This document shows positions 55,020 through 64,000 of a stretch of DNA of 64,000 nt, piece by piece. Numbering within the stretch: position 1 is the stretch's first letter; each line of letters opens with the position of its first letter. The translations under genes and the position numbers were made by a program. The notes under the pieces were generated by a model that was not told the origin of the DNA, searched no databases, and saw nothing but the letters and a program-made list of their open reading frames with translations. Location: NCBI GenBank assembly GCA_047967505.1, contig CM106538.1; one strand, 5' to 3'. Origin of the DNA: Dipteris shenzhenensis (taxonomy: Eukaryota; Polypodiophyta; Polypodiopsida; Gleicheniales).

Positions 55020-55530
55020 TGGCATGGGGGGCGAGTACTTGTCCCGGGAATTTTCTGATTTTTTAGCAGCCCGGGGTATCATTCATTAGTGCACAGTGGC
55101 CTACACTCCGCAACAAAATGGACTTGCTGAGCGCAAGAATAGAACATAAACGAAATGGGCAAGTGCATGCTTAAGGGAAGTCTTTGCTCAGTAAATTCTG
55201 GTTGAATTCGATTATGTGTGCCAACTATGTGCTCAACTGAGCACCCACTCGGGCATTGAAGACCATTATTGTGTATGAAGCATGGGCAGATCGTAAGCTT
55301 GCCATTTCTCACATGCGGGTGTTTGGGTCTCTTGCGTATGGGCATGTACCCTCTCAATTGAGGCATAAGCTTGATGATAAGGCTGTCAAATGCATTTTCA
55401 TTGGCTACAGCTCACAAAGCAAAGGTTACAAGTTGTTTCGGCCTAGCACATGCAAGGTGATTGTCAGTAGGGACGTGGTTTTAATGAGCATGCCCCTTTA
55501 CCTTGGCTGGACTCTTCCCAACAAATAGTG
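55020..55530 (+). pseudogene. element C2 integrase second half, plus strand
   Basis: EYLSREFSDFLAARGI, VAYTPQQNGLAERKNRT (third catalytic residue Glu), MCANYVLN-like sequence, ALKTIIVYEAWADRKL, MRVFGSLAYGHVPSQLRHKL and DDKAVKCIFIGYSSQSKGYK, typical of a copia integrase C-terminus. Open at 55,256-55,528. The RT is absent; LINE sequence follows. Confidence 0.85.
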
Positions 55531-55559
55531 GCTCATAATATCCTCTGTTCACCCTGCAC

Positions 55560-56283
55560 CTATTTGAACCTTGCTTGAGACTCTCTCATAGAGTGTCATG
55601 GTTGCCTAGATGATCTTTGTTCTCATAACCCACGCTTTCAAACATCTGATGAGGCGGGCTCTCGGCACCATGTCAAATCTTTGTAGGAGTCCACAAAGTA
55701 GCAATAAACCCTCTAGCACTTTGTCAAAGCTTTGCAGGAATCCACAAAGCAGCAGTAAACCCTCTATTTTCATGCTGTAGTCGCCTCAGCGACACCTCTA
55801 AGTGTGAGTAGGTGGTCTGAAGTCCCGTGATCTCACCAAAAGCCCACCTGTCCCTTTGCCCTGAGTTCGAAAGCTTTGCAAATTGGCTAACCTTTGTGTC
55901 GAGCACTGATGCATAAATCTTGGATATGACATGCCCAATCATAATGGTCTTGTAGTTTTCGGTCTCATGGGATCCCTTGCCTTGTGAATGGGAGTGATGC
56001 TGTTGACGGTCCATGTGTGAGGAAAACTGGTGCAAACAGCTTCGTTAAAAAGCTTTTCCAAGAATGGGGCCATAGTATCTATTCCATATGCAATGAATTT
56101 ACTACATAGACCCTCATAATGTTTGGCTCGGCAATTGTGAAGCTTCAGGGCTGCGTGCTTAACACCATTGACTGTGAAAAGTGTGCAAGATGTAGGATGT
56201 GGTGAGTGCGAGGGATTGGGTGCTGGCTGGTTATGGACAATATATAGCGTGTGTGCATAAGAGTGGCCGAGAGTGGTATCCAG
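55560..56283 (-). mobile_element. LINE RT N-terminal region, 3' side of the C1 insertion
   Basis: On minus: FIAYGIDTMAPFLEKLFNEA, FPHTWTVNSITPIHKARDP, YKTIMIGHVISKIYASVLDT, then YCCFVDSCKA in another frame. These are the first RT blocks of a non-plant-L1 LINE type (LFN..W....I.PIHK.GDP, then the VD.KAFD region). A 51-bp internal duplication (units at 55,671 and 55,722) repeats the CFVD block. Continues from 62,015 across C1. Confidence 0.75.
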
Positions 56284-56288
56284 GATCG
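56284..56288. repeat. target-site duplication GATCG (left), element C1
   Basis: Identical to 62,015-62,019. Confidence 0.95.
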
Positions 56289-56523
56289 TGTGGCGAGGGA
56301 GAGAAGGAGCACACCGACACACAAGCAGGATGAACGCAAGAGTGTGGGGATAAAAAATATGTGTGTACCTCCCCTAGCACACAGTCAACCTTTTATATGA
56401 AAGGATAAGGTTACAACACTAAGTACACCGTACTTAGTGTACTTTAACAAATAAAAGTACTAACTGTACTTAAGTGTACTAACTGTACTGTACTTGGGTG
56501 GCCATAGTGCCTTTACCCCAACA
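56289..56523 (-). repeat. C1 3' LTR
   Basis: On plus TGTGGCGAGGG..TTTACCCCAACA. Contains direct and inverted GTACTTA/TAAGTAC words (about 56,425-56,495). Confidence 0.97.
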
Positions 56524-56540
56524 ACCTCCCACTTAAAGGC
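56524..56540 (-). other. C1 polypurine tract
   Basis: On minus AAGTGGGAGGT ends at the LTR boundary. Confidence 0.8.
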
Positions 56541-56571
56541 AATATGCCCTCAAGTAAAAAATAAATGAGGC

Positions 56572-57125
56572 TCAACCTATACCCATCAAGTGTCGGCAAT
56601 GTGCAAACCGCTCTGCAGGCAAGCCTTTTGTCAACAAATCTGCTGGATTATCATCTGTGTGAATCTTGACAAGCTGAATCAGCTTATCATCTATTACCTC
56701 CCTGATGAAGTGATACTTCACATCAATGTGCTTTGTCTTTGCATGAAAGACAGGATTGTGTGCCAACTGAATAGCACTCTGATTGTCACAATGCAACAAT
56801 GGAATATCACCTGTAATGCCCAAGTCTCCCACTAGCCGAGATAACCATAAGGCCTCCTTGCATGCCTCTGTGGCTGCAATATATTCAGCTTCCGTGGTAG
56901 ACAAGGCGATGCACTGCTGCATCCTTGACATCCATGACACTGCACCTCCAGTGAATGTATAAACATAACCGGTAGTAGACTTCCGGTTATCTGGATGACC
57001 AGCAAAATCTGAATCCACATAACCATGCACCTTTGCATCTCGCTTGCCAAAGCATATGCACAACTCCTGTGTGCCCTTCAGGTATCTCATGATACCTTTC
57101 ACTGCATTCCAATGCTTCTTGCCTC
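56572..57125 (-). pseudogene. C1 RNase H, out of frame
   Basis: KKHWNAVKGIMRYLKGTQEL, VDSDFAGHPDNRKSTTGYV, MQQCIALSTTEAEYIAATEA, LLHCDNQSAIQLAHNPVFHA and DNPADLLTKGLPAERFAHCR. All RNase H catalytic positions (D, E, D, D) can be matched. It ends at TGA after LMGIG, the normal end of copia Pol. The frame differs from the RT frame because of the deletion at about 57,120. Confidence 0.9.
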
Positions 57126-60100
57126 TTAAGGTCATCAAGCTCCTTACGAGCTTTACCAGCAATAAGCATGTCATCCACATATAAAATGAGAATGATTAAG
57201 CTGCCATTTGCAGCCCTTTTGGTATATAAGCAGTGATCGTCATCACTTCTCCTGAAACCTTGGGACTTCATGAAGGTATCAACTTTTTTATACCATTCCC
57301 TTGGTGCCTGTTTCAGCCCGTAAAGGCTCTTTTTAAGCTTGCATACAAGTGACTCCTTGCCCTTGACTGCAAATCCTTCTGGCTGCTGCATGTAGATCTC
57401 CTCATGAAGATCACCGTGAAGAAAGGCTGTCTTCACATCCATTTGGCATAATTCCAAATTCTCACATGCAACCAAAGCAAGTACAATCCTGAGTGTGGTC
57501 ATCTTAACCACTGGAGAAAAGATCTCATCAAAATCGACACCATACTCCTGCTTAAAGCCCTTGGCAACCAACCTGGCTTTATACCTTGGCTTAGCTCCAA
57601 GTGTGACTTTCAATCTATACACCCACTTGCATGGCAGTACTTTCATGCCCTTAGGCAACTGCACCAATTCCCAAGTACCATTTTTATGGAGACTGTCCAT
57701 TTCAGACTTCATGGCTAGTTCCCACAGCCTTTTATCATGCATTTGCACGGCTTCCTTGTAACAGGAAGGTTGTCCACAGTCTGTAAGCATAATAAAATCT
57801 GCTCTTGGAACAAATCTGTCTGGTGGTTTCATTTGTCGAGTGGACCTTCGGACCCATTGGTCTTGCTGTCCAACTTGCTGCTCACCTAAAACAGGTGGCT
57901 GTTCCAGTAGATCAGGCTGCAGAATTATGCCTGGGAGGTCTTCCAAAGGTGGCATGTCCCGTAGTACATCTTCCGCCACTGCAGGCTGTCCATTTGGACC
58001 TGCTGCAGCATCATGCATCGGCTGATCACGCTGCTGTTGTGGCTGATTTGCAGCCTGCCTGAATTGTACAGGATGTCCCGAGTCATCAATGTCAACCTCT
58101 GAAGCATCAGAAGGCTTATCTGCTGCCTTAAACATACATGACTCATCAAATAAGACATCATTGCTGCGTATTAGCTTCTTATTCACAGGATCCCATAGGC
58201 GGTAACCCATCTCACCACTGTCACCATATCCAAGAAAAATGCATTTAAGAGACTTAGGATCAAGCTTGCTGCGATCTTCTCTGCGTATATGCACGTACGT
58301 AGTGCAGCCAAAGACCCTCCAGTGCTTATAGGAAGGAGGTTTTCCTGTCCAAAGCTCCTCTGGCACTCTGCCATCTAGTCTTTTATTTGGTGACCTATTG
58401 ATGAGGTGTACTGCTGTTTTTACAGCTTCAGCCCAAAATCCATGAGGTAAAGCAGCATGTGACATCATAGAGCGGGACTTTTCATGTATGGTTCTATTCA
58501 TACGCTCTGCAGTGCCATTTTGCGCTGGACTGTAAGGAGCAGTGAGTTCTCTTTTAATACCTCTAGCATCACAAAATGCATTGTATGCATTAGACATATA
58601 CTCCCCACCGTTATCTGACCGCAAAGCCTTCAGTTTTCTGCATGTTTGGTTCTCAACCATAGCAAGCCATTTCTGGAACACTGGAAAGACATCACTCTTC
58701 AATCGAAGAGGATACACCCACACCTTCCTTGTGGAATCATCTATAAATGTGACAAAGTACCGTGCACCTCCAAGTGAAGGACTAGGCATCTCACACACGT
58801 CTGTATGCACAAGCTCAAGTTGAGCATCTTTATGTCCTAATCTCCTTTTATGAGGATACTGTAGCTGTCTACCATATATGCAGTGCTCACAAAACTTTAA
58901 ATCAGAAAATTTAAGAGACGGTAAGTAGCCAAGGCGAGCCAATTGCTCCATTCCACTTATGCTCATATGTCCCATCCGGCTATGCCACATAGAAATATTC
59001 GGCAGCTCGGTGGCATGAATATCAGCATGATTACATACTTTAGCATGGAGAGTATACATTGTGTCAACCTTAGAGCCTTTGGCAACAACCAGGGCACCTT
59101 TGGTGACCTTCCAGAAACCATGACCAAAGCTGGTCACAAAACCTTCGTCATCCAACATGCCAGTAGAAATCAGATTTTTCTTGACTTCGGGTACATGCCT
59201 GACATTGTGAAGCATAAGCTGAGTACCATCAGCAAATACAAGCGTGACATCTCCAACACCGACAATACTGCATGCATGATTATCCCCTAGTAAAACGACT
59301 CCATTACTGCCTGCTGCATACCTTACAAACAATTCTTTGTAAGGTGTAACATGGAATGAGGCACCCGAGTCAATGATCCAAGAGTACATGTCTGCAAAAT
59401 CTCCTGCATGGAGAGAATGAGCATCCAAAGTAGAGAGAAATAGAACCTCTCCCTCACTGTCATAACCGTGTGTAGAATGAAGCTCTTCAATCTTCACACT
59501 GCTCTTGCCATTGCTTACTGGTACAATTGCCTTTGCATCTGACGCATCAGTGTTTTTGGCTTTGTCTCTCTTATCATTTTTCAGTTTAAACCACTGCTTT
59601 TTGGTATGTCCCTTTTTGCCACAGTAGTAGCACTCAACATCTTTGTTGGAGCGGGACTTGCTCCTCCCTTTTCCCCTTTCTTGAGATTTGCCTCTTTGCT
59701 GACTTCTCCCCCTTGCATTTAAGGCATTGTTAGGCTTTACTGCATCTTGAGCTTTCAGCTTCTGCTCTTCTTGCAAAATCAGCCCTGTGATATCTGAAAA
59801 ACTTATGAAAGTGTTTGCATTTGTTACAGCTGTGGTGAATGTATCCCAACTTTCAGGAAGAGAGATCAAGAGTGCCATACCCTTGGTTTCCTCATCCACC
59901 ACATACTTTTGATTTGCAAGTTGAGTGACAATTGAATTAAACTCATTGAGATGTGCATCCATGGAGGTCCCTTCCTTCATCTTCAGATTGAAGAACTTGC
60001 GCAACCAATATATCTTTGTGGCTACACTTTGCTGCTCATATGTGTCCTGTAGCTTTTTCCACACACCCCAGGCTGTTTTTTCACCATCCACATTCCAAAC

Positions 60101-60325
60101 AACACTCTCATGGAGTGACAATTCAATTATGGACTTTGCTGACAGATCAGCTAGTGCCCAAGCATCATCAGTTGTGCCAGTGGGCTTCACACCTTTGTGT
60201 ATAATAGGAGCATGAAACTGCCTGAGAATTAGCACATTCAGGACCATCTTTTTCCACATTGGGTAGTTAGCAGCACCGTGCAACTTTTTAATATTGAGAA
60301 GAGAAGATTCCGAGGATGAAGCCAT
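57126..60325 (-). CDS. C1 Gag-protease-integrase-RT (truncated)
   Basis: Start chosen at ATG 60,325 (MASSSESSLLNIKKLHGAAN), which fits copia Gag. Domains in order: UBN2 Gag; a zinc knuckle CYYCGKKGHTKKQW at 59,591-59,632 whose last Cys is Trp; protease WIIDSGASFHVTPYKELF near 59,365; pre-integrase zinc motif (WHSRMGHMSISGMEQL, FCEHCIYGRQ); integrase core with TDVC, RSDNGGEY and AERMNRT; RT with KTAFLHGDLHEEIYMQQPEG and the catalytic YVDDMLIAG at 57,170-57,181. Soon after ELDDLK the normal RT end (roughly 100 residues) is missing and the frame runs into RNase H DNA out of phase. No other stops. Confidence 0.93.
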
Positions 60326-61763
60326 TACAATCAGCAAGAAATATAACCCACACTTGGGTGCCTGACTCCCTGCAAACCAAGTGCACACAGGCACTTGTAC
60401 TGTGCTCAAAAAATTAAATTCCTGCAACGGAAAAACAGGACCTGCACCTGCAACTTTTCTCCCACTTAATCAGAGAATTTTGACTGTTTACTGCTTGCTG
60501 CAGATTCAGAACAGCAGAACTGTATGCATCAATAAATGCTCTGTTGTACAATCCAGCAGTACCCTGATTTTCAACAGCATCTGCCCTGCTATTACAGTAA
60601 AAAAAAAACCCGCAGTAGTTTGTGCACTCTGTACTTCAGTAAATTGACTGTTTTCAGTCCAGTAGTTGACACAAAACAGTACCTGACTGTACTTTTTAGT
60701 ACAGAATCAGAAATTGACTGTTTAACTGCTCAAAACTGTCAACATCAAGCTTCCAGTTGCCCCTAAAACTGTGTAACACAGTGTAGAACAAGAATTAGGC
60801 AAAAGCCCCTTGACTGGAAGCTAAAATTCAGAGAATTTAGTGCATGTACCGCTTCACTGATCACTGTAAGGCATTCAGTTGCTTCCCCACCACTGATATG
60901 CATTCCAATTGCAAAATCCCCAATTTATCTTGCAAAATCAGTGCTCAATTCTACAATGTAGTAATTAGTGTCATCTTCCATTGTCCCGTAGGTCACAAAA
61001 TGCATCCAAATCCTGCAAGAATCAACTCCAAACAGGAGGATAAATGCAAACACATGCGTATACAAGCCAATGCTTGGCTGTGGCTACAAAAGCCCCTTGA
61101 TTCTGCAGTTCAATGTTGAGATTTTCTCTCACACAGTAGGCATAAACAGTAGATCTACGTACTGAGAGTGCATTTGACCAACAATGCTCACGATGAGCTC
61201 AGAAATTGCACCTGTACACAAATCTCTTGAAACGACAATGATATCAACGCCCAAATGGGCAAAGGCGGGGGCTACTACGAGTTGAAAAACCTCACGCCTG
61301 AGGTGCGATGTGGGAGGGCGACTGAACTGGGACAGAAAAGAACTGAAGGCTGAAGAAACCAAAGCAGAAGCGGATGAAGCGGGCTGCTCTACGATGTGTT
61401 GCGCATCGTGATCGTCTCCGAGCTCTCCGGCGATGGCGATGGCGATGGGAGTACAAGCACTTGTGGCGCTGGTGGCGGAGCTGCTGGCGCCGCCTGGCTG
61501 GCGACGCTGGTGGCGCCGCTTCTGGTGGCTTGGCTGCTGGCGTCGCCGGTGGCTTGGCTGCTGGCGACGGATAGCCTCGACGGCTGATGGCGCTGGCAGC
61601 GCTAGCAGCTGCTGGAGCAGCTTGCTGCTGCTCCTGGCGTGATGCAGTAGCAAATGCTGCTGCTGCTTCTCCTTCTCTGTCTGCTGCTGCTGCTCCAACT
61701 GAAAGCAACAGATCGATGCTGCTGCTGGCACTGTTGCTGGACGGACGGGAGAAGAAGGTAGGC
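60326..61763 (-). other. C1 long leader
   Basis: About 1.44 kb between primer site and Gag, far longer than the few hundred bases or fewer usual for copia. The distal part (60,330-61,120) is AC/GT-rich with GTACTG/CAGTAC words; the proximal part holds the ORF at 61,129-61,830. Confidence 0.75.
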
Positions 61764-61830
61764 TGGCTCTGATACCACTTGTGGCGAGGGAGAGAAGGAG
61801 CACACCGACACACAAGCAGGATGAACGCAA
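61129..61830 (-). CDS. C1 leader ORF, 233 codons, Ala/Ser/Gln-rich, unknown
   Basis: Starts within the LTR (MRSSCLCVGVLLLSLAT is LTR-encoded and hydrophobic, like a weak signal peptide), crosses the primer site and reads a Gln-rich stretch (FQLEQQQQTEKEKQQQHLLL), an Arg/Gln/Pro segment, a Ser/Ala part (GGASSSATSATSACTPIAIA) and a more ordered C-terminus (LRREVFQLVVAPAFAHLGVD, IIVVSRDLCTGAISELIVSI). GC-rich with CAG/GCT repeats, unlike the rest of C1. It could be captured host sequence or a chance upstream frame. No family recognised. Confidence 0.4.
   Translation of the reverse strand: MRSSCLCVGVLLLSLATSGIRASLPSSPVRPATVPAAASICCFQLEQQQQTEKEKQQQHLLLHHARSSSKLLQQLLALPAPSAVEAIRRQQPSHRRRQQPSHQKRRHQRRQPGGASSSATSATSACTPIAIAIAGELGDDHDAQHIVEQPASSASALVSSAFSSFLSQFSRPPTSHLRREVFQLVVAPAFAHLGVDIIVVSRDLCTGAISELIVSIVGQMHSQYVDLLFMPTV
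61766..61777 (-). other. C1 primer-binding site, initiator tRNA-Met
   Basis: TGGTATCAGAGC on minus, two bases from the LTR. Confidence 0.97.
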
Positions 61831-62014
61831 GAGTGTGGGGATAAAAAATATGTGTGTACCTCCCCTAGCACACAGTCAACCTTTTATATGAAAGGATAAG
61901 GTTACAACACTAAGTACACCGTACTTAGTGTACTTTAACAAATAAAAGTACTAACTATACTTAAGTGTACTAACTGTACTGTACTTGGGTGGCCATAGTG
62001 CCTTTACCCCAACA
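61780..62014 (-). repeat. C1 5' LTR
   Basis: Same as the 3' LTR except one G/A difference (at about 61,958). Confidence 0.97.
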
Positions 62015-62019
62015 GATCG
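62015..62019. repeat. target-site duplication GATCG (right), element C1
   Basis: Matches 56,284-56,288. Confidence 0.95.
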
Positions 62020-62285
62020 CACAAGAAACTTTCATTGAAGTCCTTAGAGTTGTTACTAAATAGAATGTTTATTAATTCCTCATTTTGGCGAATGAAAACT
62101 TGCTTCTTCCGGTGTGCTAGATGATGGTACTGTCGTATCGTGCGTCGGAACACGATGTGTAGTCTTGAATGTGAATTGTTGGCGTAAAGCCTTACACTCC
62201 TCATCATAACAACAATTATAGGGTACTGAGCCATAAGAGAGGTCATATTAATGAGGGGGGGTTTGAAAATGACCCATGGGACCAA
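62020..62285 (-). mobile_element. LINE endonuclease-RT linker, 5' side of the C1 insertion
   Basis: On minus: YHHLAHRKKQVFIRQNEELI, NILFSNNSKDFNESF, which resembles the basic linker (RKK...L......DPK.FW) between endonuclease and RT of LINEs. Its continuation is at 56,283 and downward on the other side of C1. Confidence 0.55.
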
Positions 62286-62289
62286 ATAG

Positions 62290-62650
62290 AACTTGATACC
62301 ACTAGATGTCCCCTCTCTGGGGTGTTAGTTATTAGTTGATCTCTGTGCTCCGTGTACCTCGTGCATACAAGTGCAAAGTTTTCTTCTGTTTCAAGCATAT
62401 TCAGATGACATAGGGTGCAAGTCCTTTTAGTTACTTCAATGTGCATCCATCCCCCACAGGCTATCCTCAGACTATGTCATGTAGTCCTCATAAGGGTGAT
62501 TGCATGTCTCGCACGTTGTGACATTGGTGTCTTGATATGCATTTGGGCTTCCAATTTGCAAGTGAGGTATGAATTCCAATACTCAGGATTTATGTGCTTA
62601 ACGTAGTATTCAAATCTCTATCTATGTTTTGATGTCCTCCACTTGTTATG
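62290..62650 (-). mobile_element. LINE C-terminal fragment (CTLC zinc motif)
   Basis: On minus: MSQRARHAITLMRTT, TGA, HSLRIACGGWMHIEVTKRTC, then TLCHLNMLETEENFALVC and YTEHRDQL. Same C-terminal design as 52,240-52,690. It lies upstream of the LINE linker at 62,020-62,285 in the same orientation, so these are two LINE pieces joined head to tail, not one intact copy. Confidence 0.7.
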
Positions 62651-63061
62651 AAGACCCTTAAAAAATGCATTATAGAAGCCAGTCTCACCAAATCCATGTC
62701 CCTTGTTGCTATTTACAAGTAGTTTGCTACACCCCATGTCGGAAACTGTTTCCTCTCATCTTAGGATATACTCTTGTGTGTCTTTTTGGGGTTTGGACCC
62801 CACTTCCCATGGTTTCAAATGCATTCGTCATGATATGAACATGAATGTTGATGTCAATGTGATGTGTTAACTCTTAATTTTTGGTAGATTTTTATTTGCA
62901 TGCAATATCTAATTTTTTAGTGTAATGCAGCTCGTCTTCAAAATATGCTTTTTGGATTCCAATCCATATCGTCAATCCAGAACGCCCTACTGAACATGCT
63001 GTGTTCAATGTGATCGCTGGTACGGACTTTGCATTGTTTCGAGAGAGTCATTTGTTTGCAT
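62651..63061. other. no recognisable gene
   Basis: No supported frame. Confidence 0.4.
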
Positions 63062-63163
63062 TTCGATGTATGGAATATTTTTTCTATAAATGTGGTAAAA
63101 GGATTTCTAATCTTCGATGTATGGAAATCTTTTTCTATAAATGTGGTAAAAGGATTTCTAATC
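63062..63163 (+). repeat. 51-bp tandem duplication
   Basis: Two units start at 63,062 and 63,113 (TTCGATGTATGGAA..GGTAAAAGGATTTCTAATC), differing at about two positions. Confidence 0.9.
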
Positions 63164-63189
63164 AGAATAGAAATGGTTAAGCCGAAATC

Positions 63190-63471
63190 ATTAGTCACTG
63201 TAGGCTATCTCATGGGCTATCCATAGATGCCACTTCTACCTTGGTATGAGCCTTGTAGGCCTAGTTATAGTCAGTTAGGACTATTGGTACAGTTAGTTTA
63301 TGTACCATCTAGGTCAGTTAGGACACTTAGTCTGGTTAGGGCAGTTAGCCTTAGGGTTTTGTTATGTTGGCTCTCCCTTGAGCCTCCACACTTCAGTTTT
63401 GCAGCAATCTATTACAGCATCTTGTTTTTCTCCATTGTGTTTCAACTTTCCATTGCTTCCAACACCCAACA
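63190..63471 (+). repeat. end of a 5' LTR (start uncertain)
   Basis: Ends ..CCAACACCCAACA one base before a primer site. The interior has several CAGTTAGGAC-like repeats at about 63,260-63,350. The left boundary and TATA box are not clear, and the element body lies off the window. Confidence 0.6.
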
Positions 63472-63472
63472 G

Positions 63473-63484
63473 TGGTATCAGAGC
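63473..63484 (+). other. primer-binding site, initiator tRNA-Met
   Basis: TGGTATCAGAGC, perfect, one base after the LTR end. Confidence 0.95.
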
Positions 63485-63708
63485 AGGTTGGGAATCCATT
63501 CCCTCAGCCATTGACAGCTTTCCCAAGCAGTTTGGCAGCCTTTGGAGCTCTCATTCTTGCTGGTCTTGCTGGTTTTCACACTCCCATGAGCGTTTGAGAC
63601 CTTTCCAAGCACTTCTGTCGTGAAAAACCTCCCCGAGGCAGCCCGTAGTGTAGTGAATGTACTGAAATTCTGACAAACCGGATAGAAGTACGGAATTTTC
63701 TCACAGAT

Positions 63709-63768
63709 GTACAGATTTCCATACAATTTTTGACGCATGTATGGATTTCCGTACAATTTTTGACGCAT
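63709..63768 (+). repeat. 30-bp tandem duplication in an element leader
   Basis: Two units start at 63,709 and 63,739 (GTACAGATTTCC..TTTTTGACGCAT), differing at about three bases; a C run of about 13 follows. Confidence 0.9.
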
Positions 63769-63940
63769 GCACCTCCCCCCCCCCCTTCCGGCCGGGGACA
63801 GGTTTGAAATTTCGTACAAATGCTGTAAATGCTTGCATGTGGTCGTTTTTTGCTGCAGCAGGCTGAAAAATGCACTGAAAAATAGTTCCCTCGCGAGAGT
63901 TGCTTCAAAGTGCGGTCTTCTCGCGACAAAATGTTCGCGC

Positions 63941-64000
63941 CAGCATTTCGGAGCTACCTCGAGCTACGTGTCAGTATTTTGGAGCTGCCTCGAGCTGCGT
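63941..64000 (+). repeat. 31-bp tandem repeat running off the window
   Basis: CAGCATTTCGGAGCTACC..GCTACGTGT and a second unit from 63,972 with four to five changes, cut by the window end. Both contain CCTCGAGCT. Confidence 0.85.

Larger units (their letters stand above)
56289..62014 (-). mobile_element. element C1: young Ty1/copia element with an RT deletion, minus strand
   Basis: LTRs 56,289-56,523 and 61,780-62,014 (235 bp each, one difference seen), GATCG outside both, primer site for initiator tRNA-Met, 1.4-kb leader with its own ORF, a single Gag-Pol frame and a polypurine tract. Gag, protease, integrase and most of RT are uninterrupted. The distal RT is deleted and RNase H is out of frame, so the copy cannot complete reverse transcription alone. 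Confidence 0.97.

Noticed and set aside
57495-60766. Plus-strand frames over the C1 Gag-Pol
   Set aside because: Antisense shadows of the uninterrupted copia frame.
61374-61772. Ala/Trp/Gly-rich plus-strand frames
   Set aside because: Antisense of the CAG/GCT-rich leader ORF; composition-driven.

Overview
This window looks like nuclear DNA of a land plant with a large, repeat-rich genome. A fern, lycophyte or gymnosperm would fit, but the sequence alone does not name the species. The evidence is plant-type Ty3/gypsy chromoviruses and Ty1/copia elements primed by initiator tRNA-Met, plant-type and other LINE fragments, a decayed tRNA-Asp primer site of the Athila/Tat type, long AT-rich spacers and many CT/TA/CA microsatellites. 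There is no bacterial-style gene organisation, no CRISPR array, and no tRNA or rRNA gene that I could find. No intact host gene can be named with confidence.

Layout. 0-6.7 kb: LINE tails and a LINE reverse transcriptase (RT) piece embedded in a gypsy gag/protease remnant, then a long minus-strand ORF (Pro/Ser/Thr-rich with a C-terminal coiled coil) of unknown function, then a 5'-truncated LINE. 6.7-20 kb: mostly non-coding, with microsatellites, one LINE 3' end (11.4-12.1 kb) and a 2-kb polypurine block (15.2-17.2 kb). 20-24 kb: a foldback, a promoter-like site with three copies of one palindrome, and a decayed ORF. 23,963-31,445: a complete but dead gypsy chromovirus (element G1) with 5-bp target duplications, splitting an older minus-strand ORF. 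31.5-40 kb: decayed ORFs, an Athila-like primer site, AT-rich spacer, one possible host exon and LTR-like promoter segments. 40.4-43.6 kb: minus-strand gypsy remnant (G3) interrupted by a solo LTR with perfect target duplications.

43.6-51.3 kb: a plus-strand LTR element whose only protein resembles a LINE ORF1p (coiled coil, RRM-like fold, basic C-terminal domain) rather than a Gag. It is split by a younger minus-strand gypsy element (G2, 45,766-50,670). 52.2-55.5 kb: a LINE C-terminus and a copia remnant (C2) with an inverted internal block. 55.6-62.65 kb: LINE fragments split by a very young copia element (C1, 56,289-62,014) whose two 235-bp LTRs differ at one base. 63.2-64 kb: the end of another LTR, its primer site, and tandem repeats running off the window.

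How it fits together: the window is a stack of nested retroelements. Four insertions can be proved by exact 5-bp duplications (CGAGA, ACTTT, CCACC, GATCG). For the three with both LTRs, LTR divergence by eye gives G1 (about 7% over the first 95 bp), then G2 (about 2%), then C1 (about 0.4%). Stop codons in the old frames sit mostly where Gln, Arg or Trp is expected, as cytosine deamination of methylated repeats would produce.
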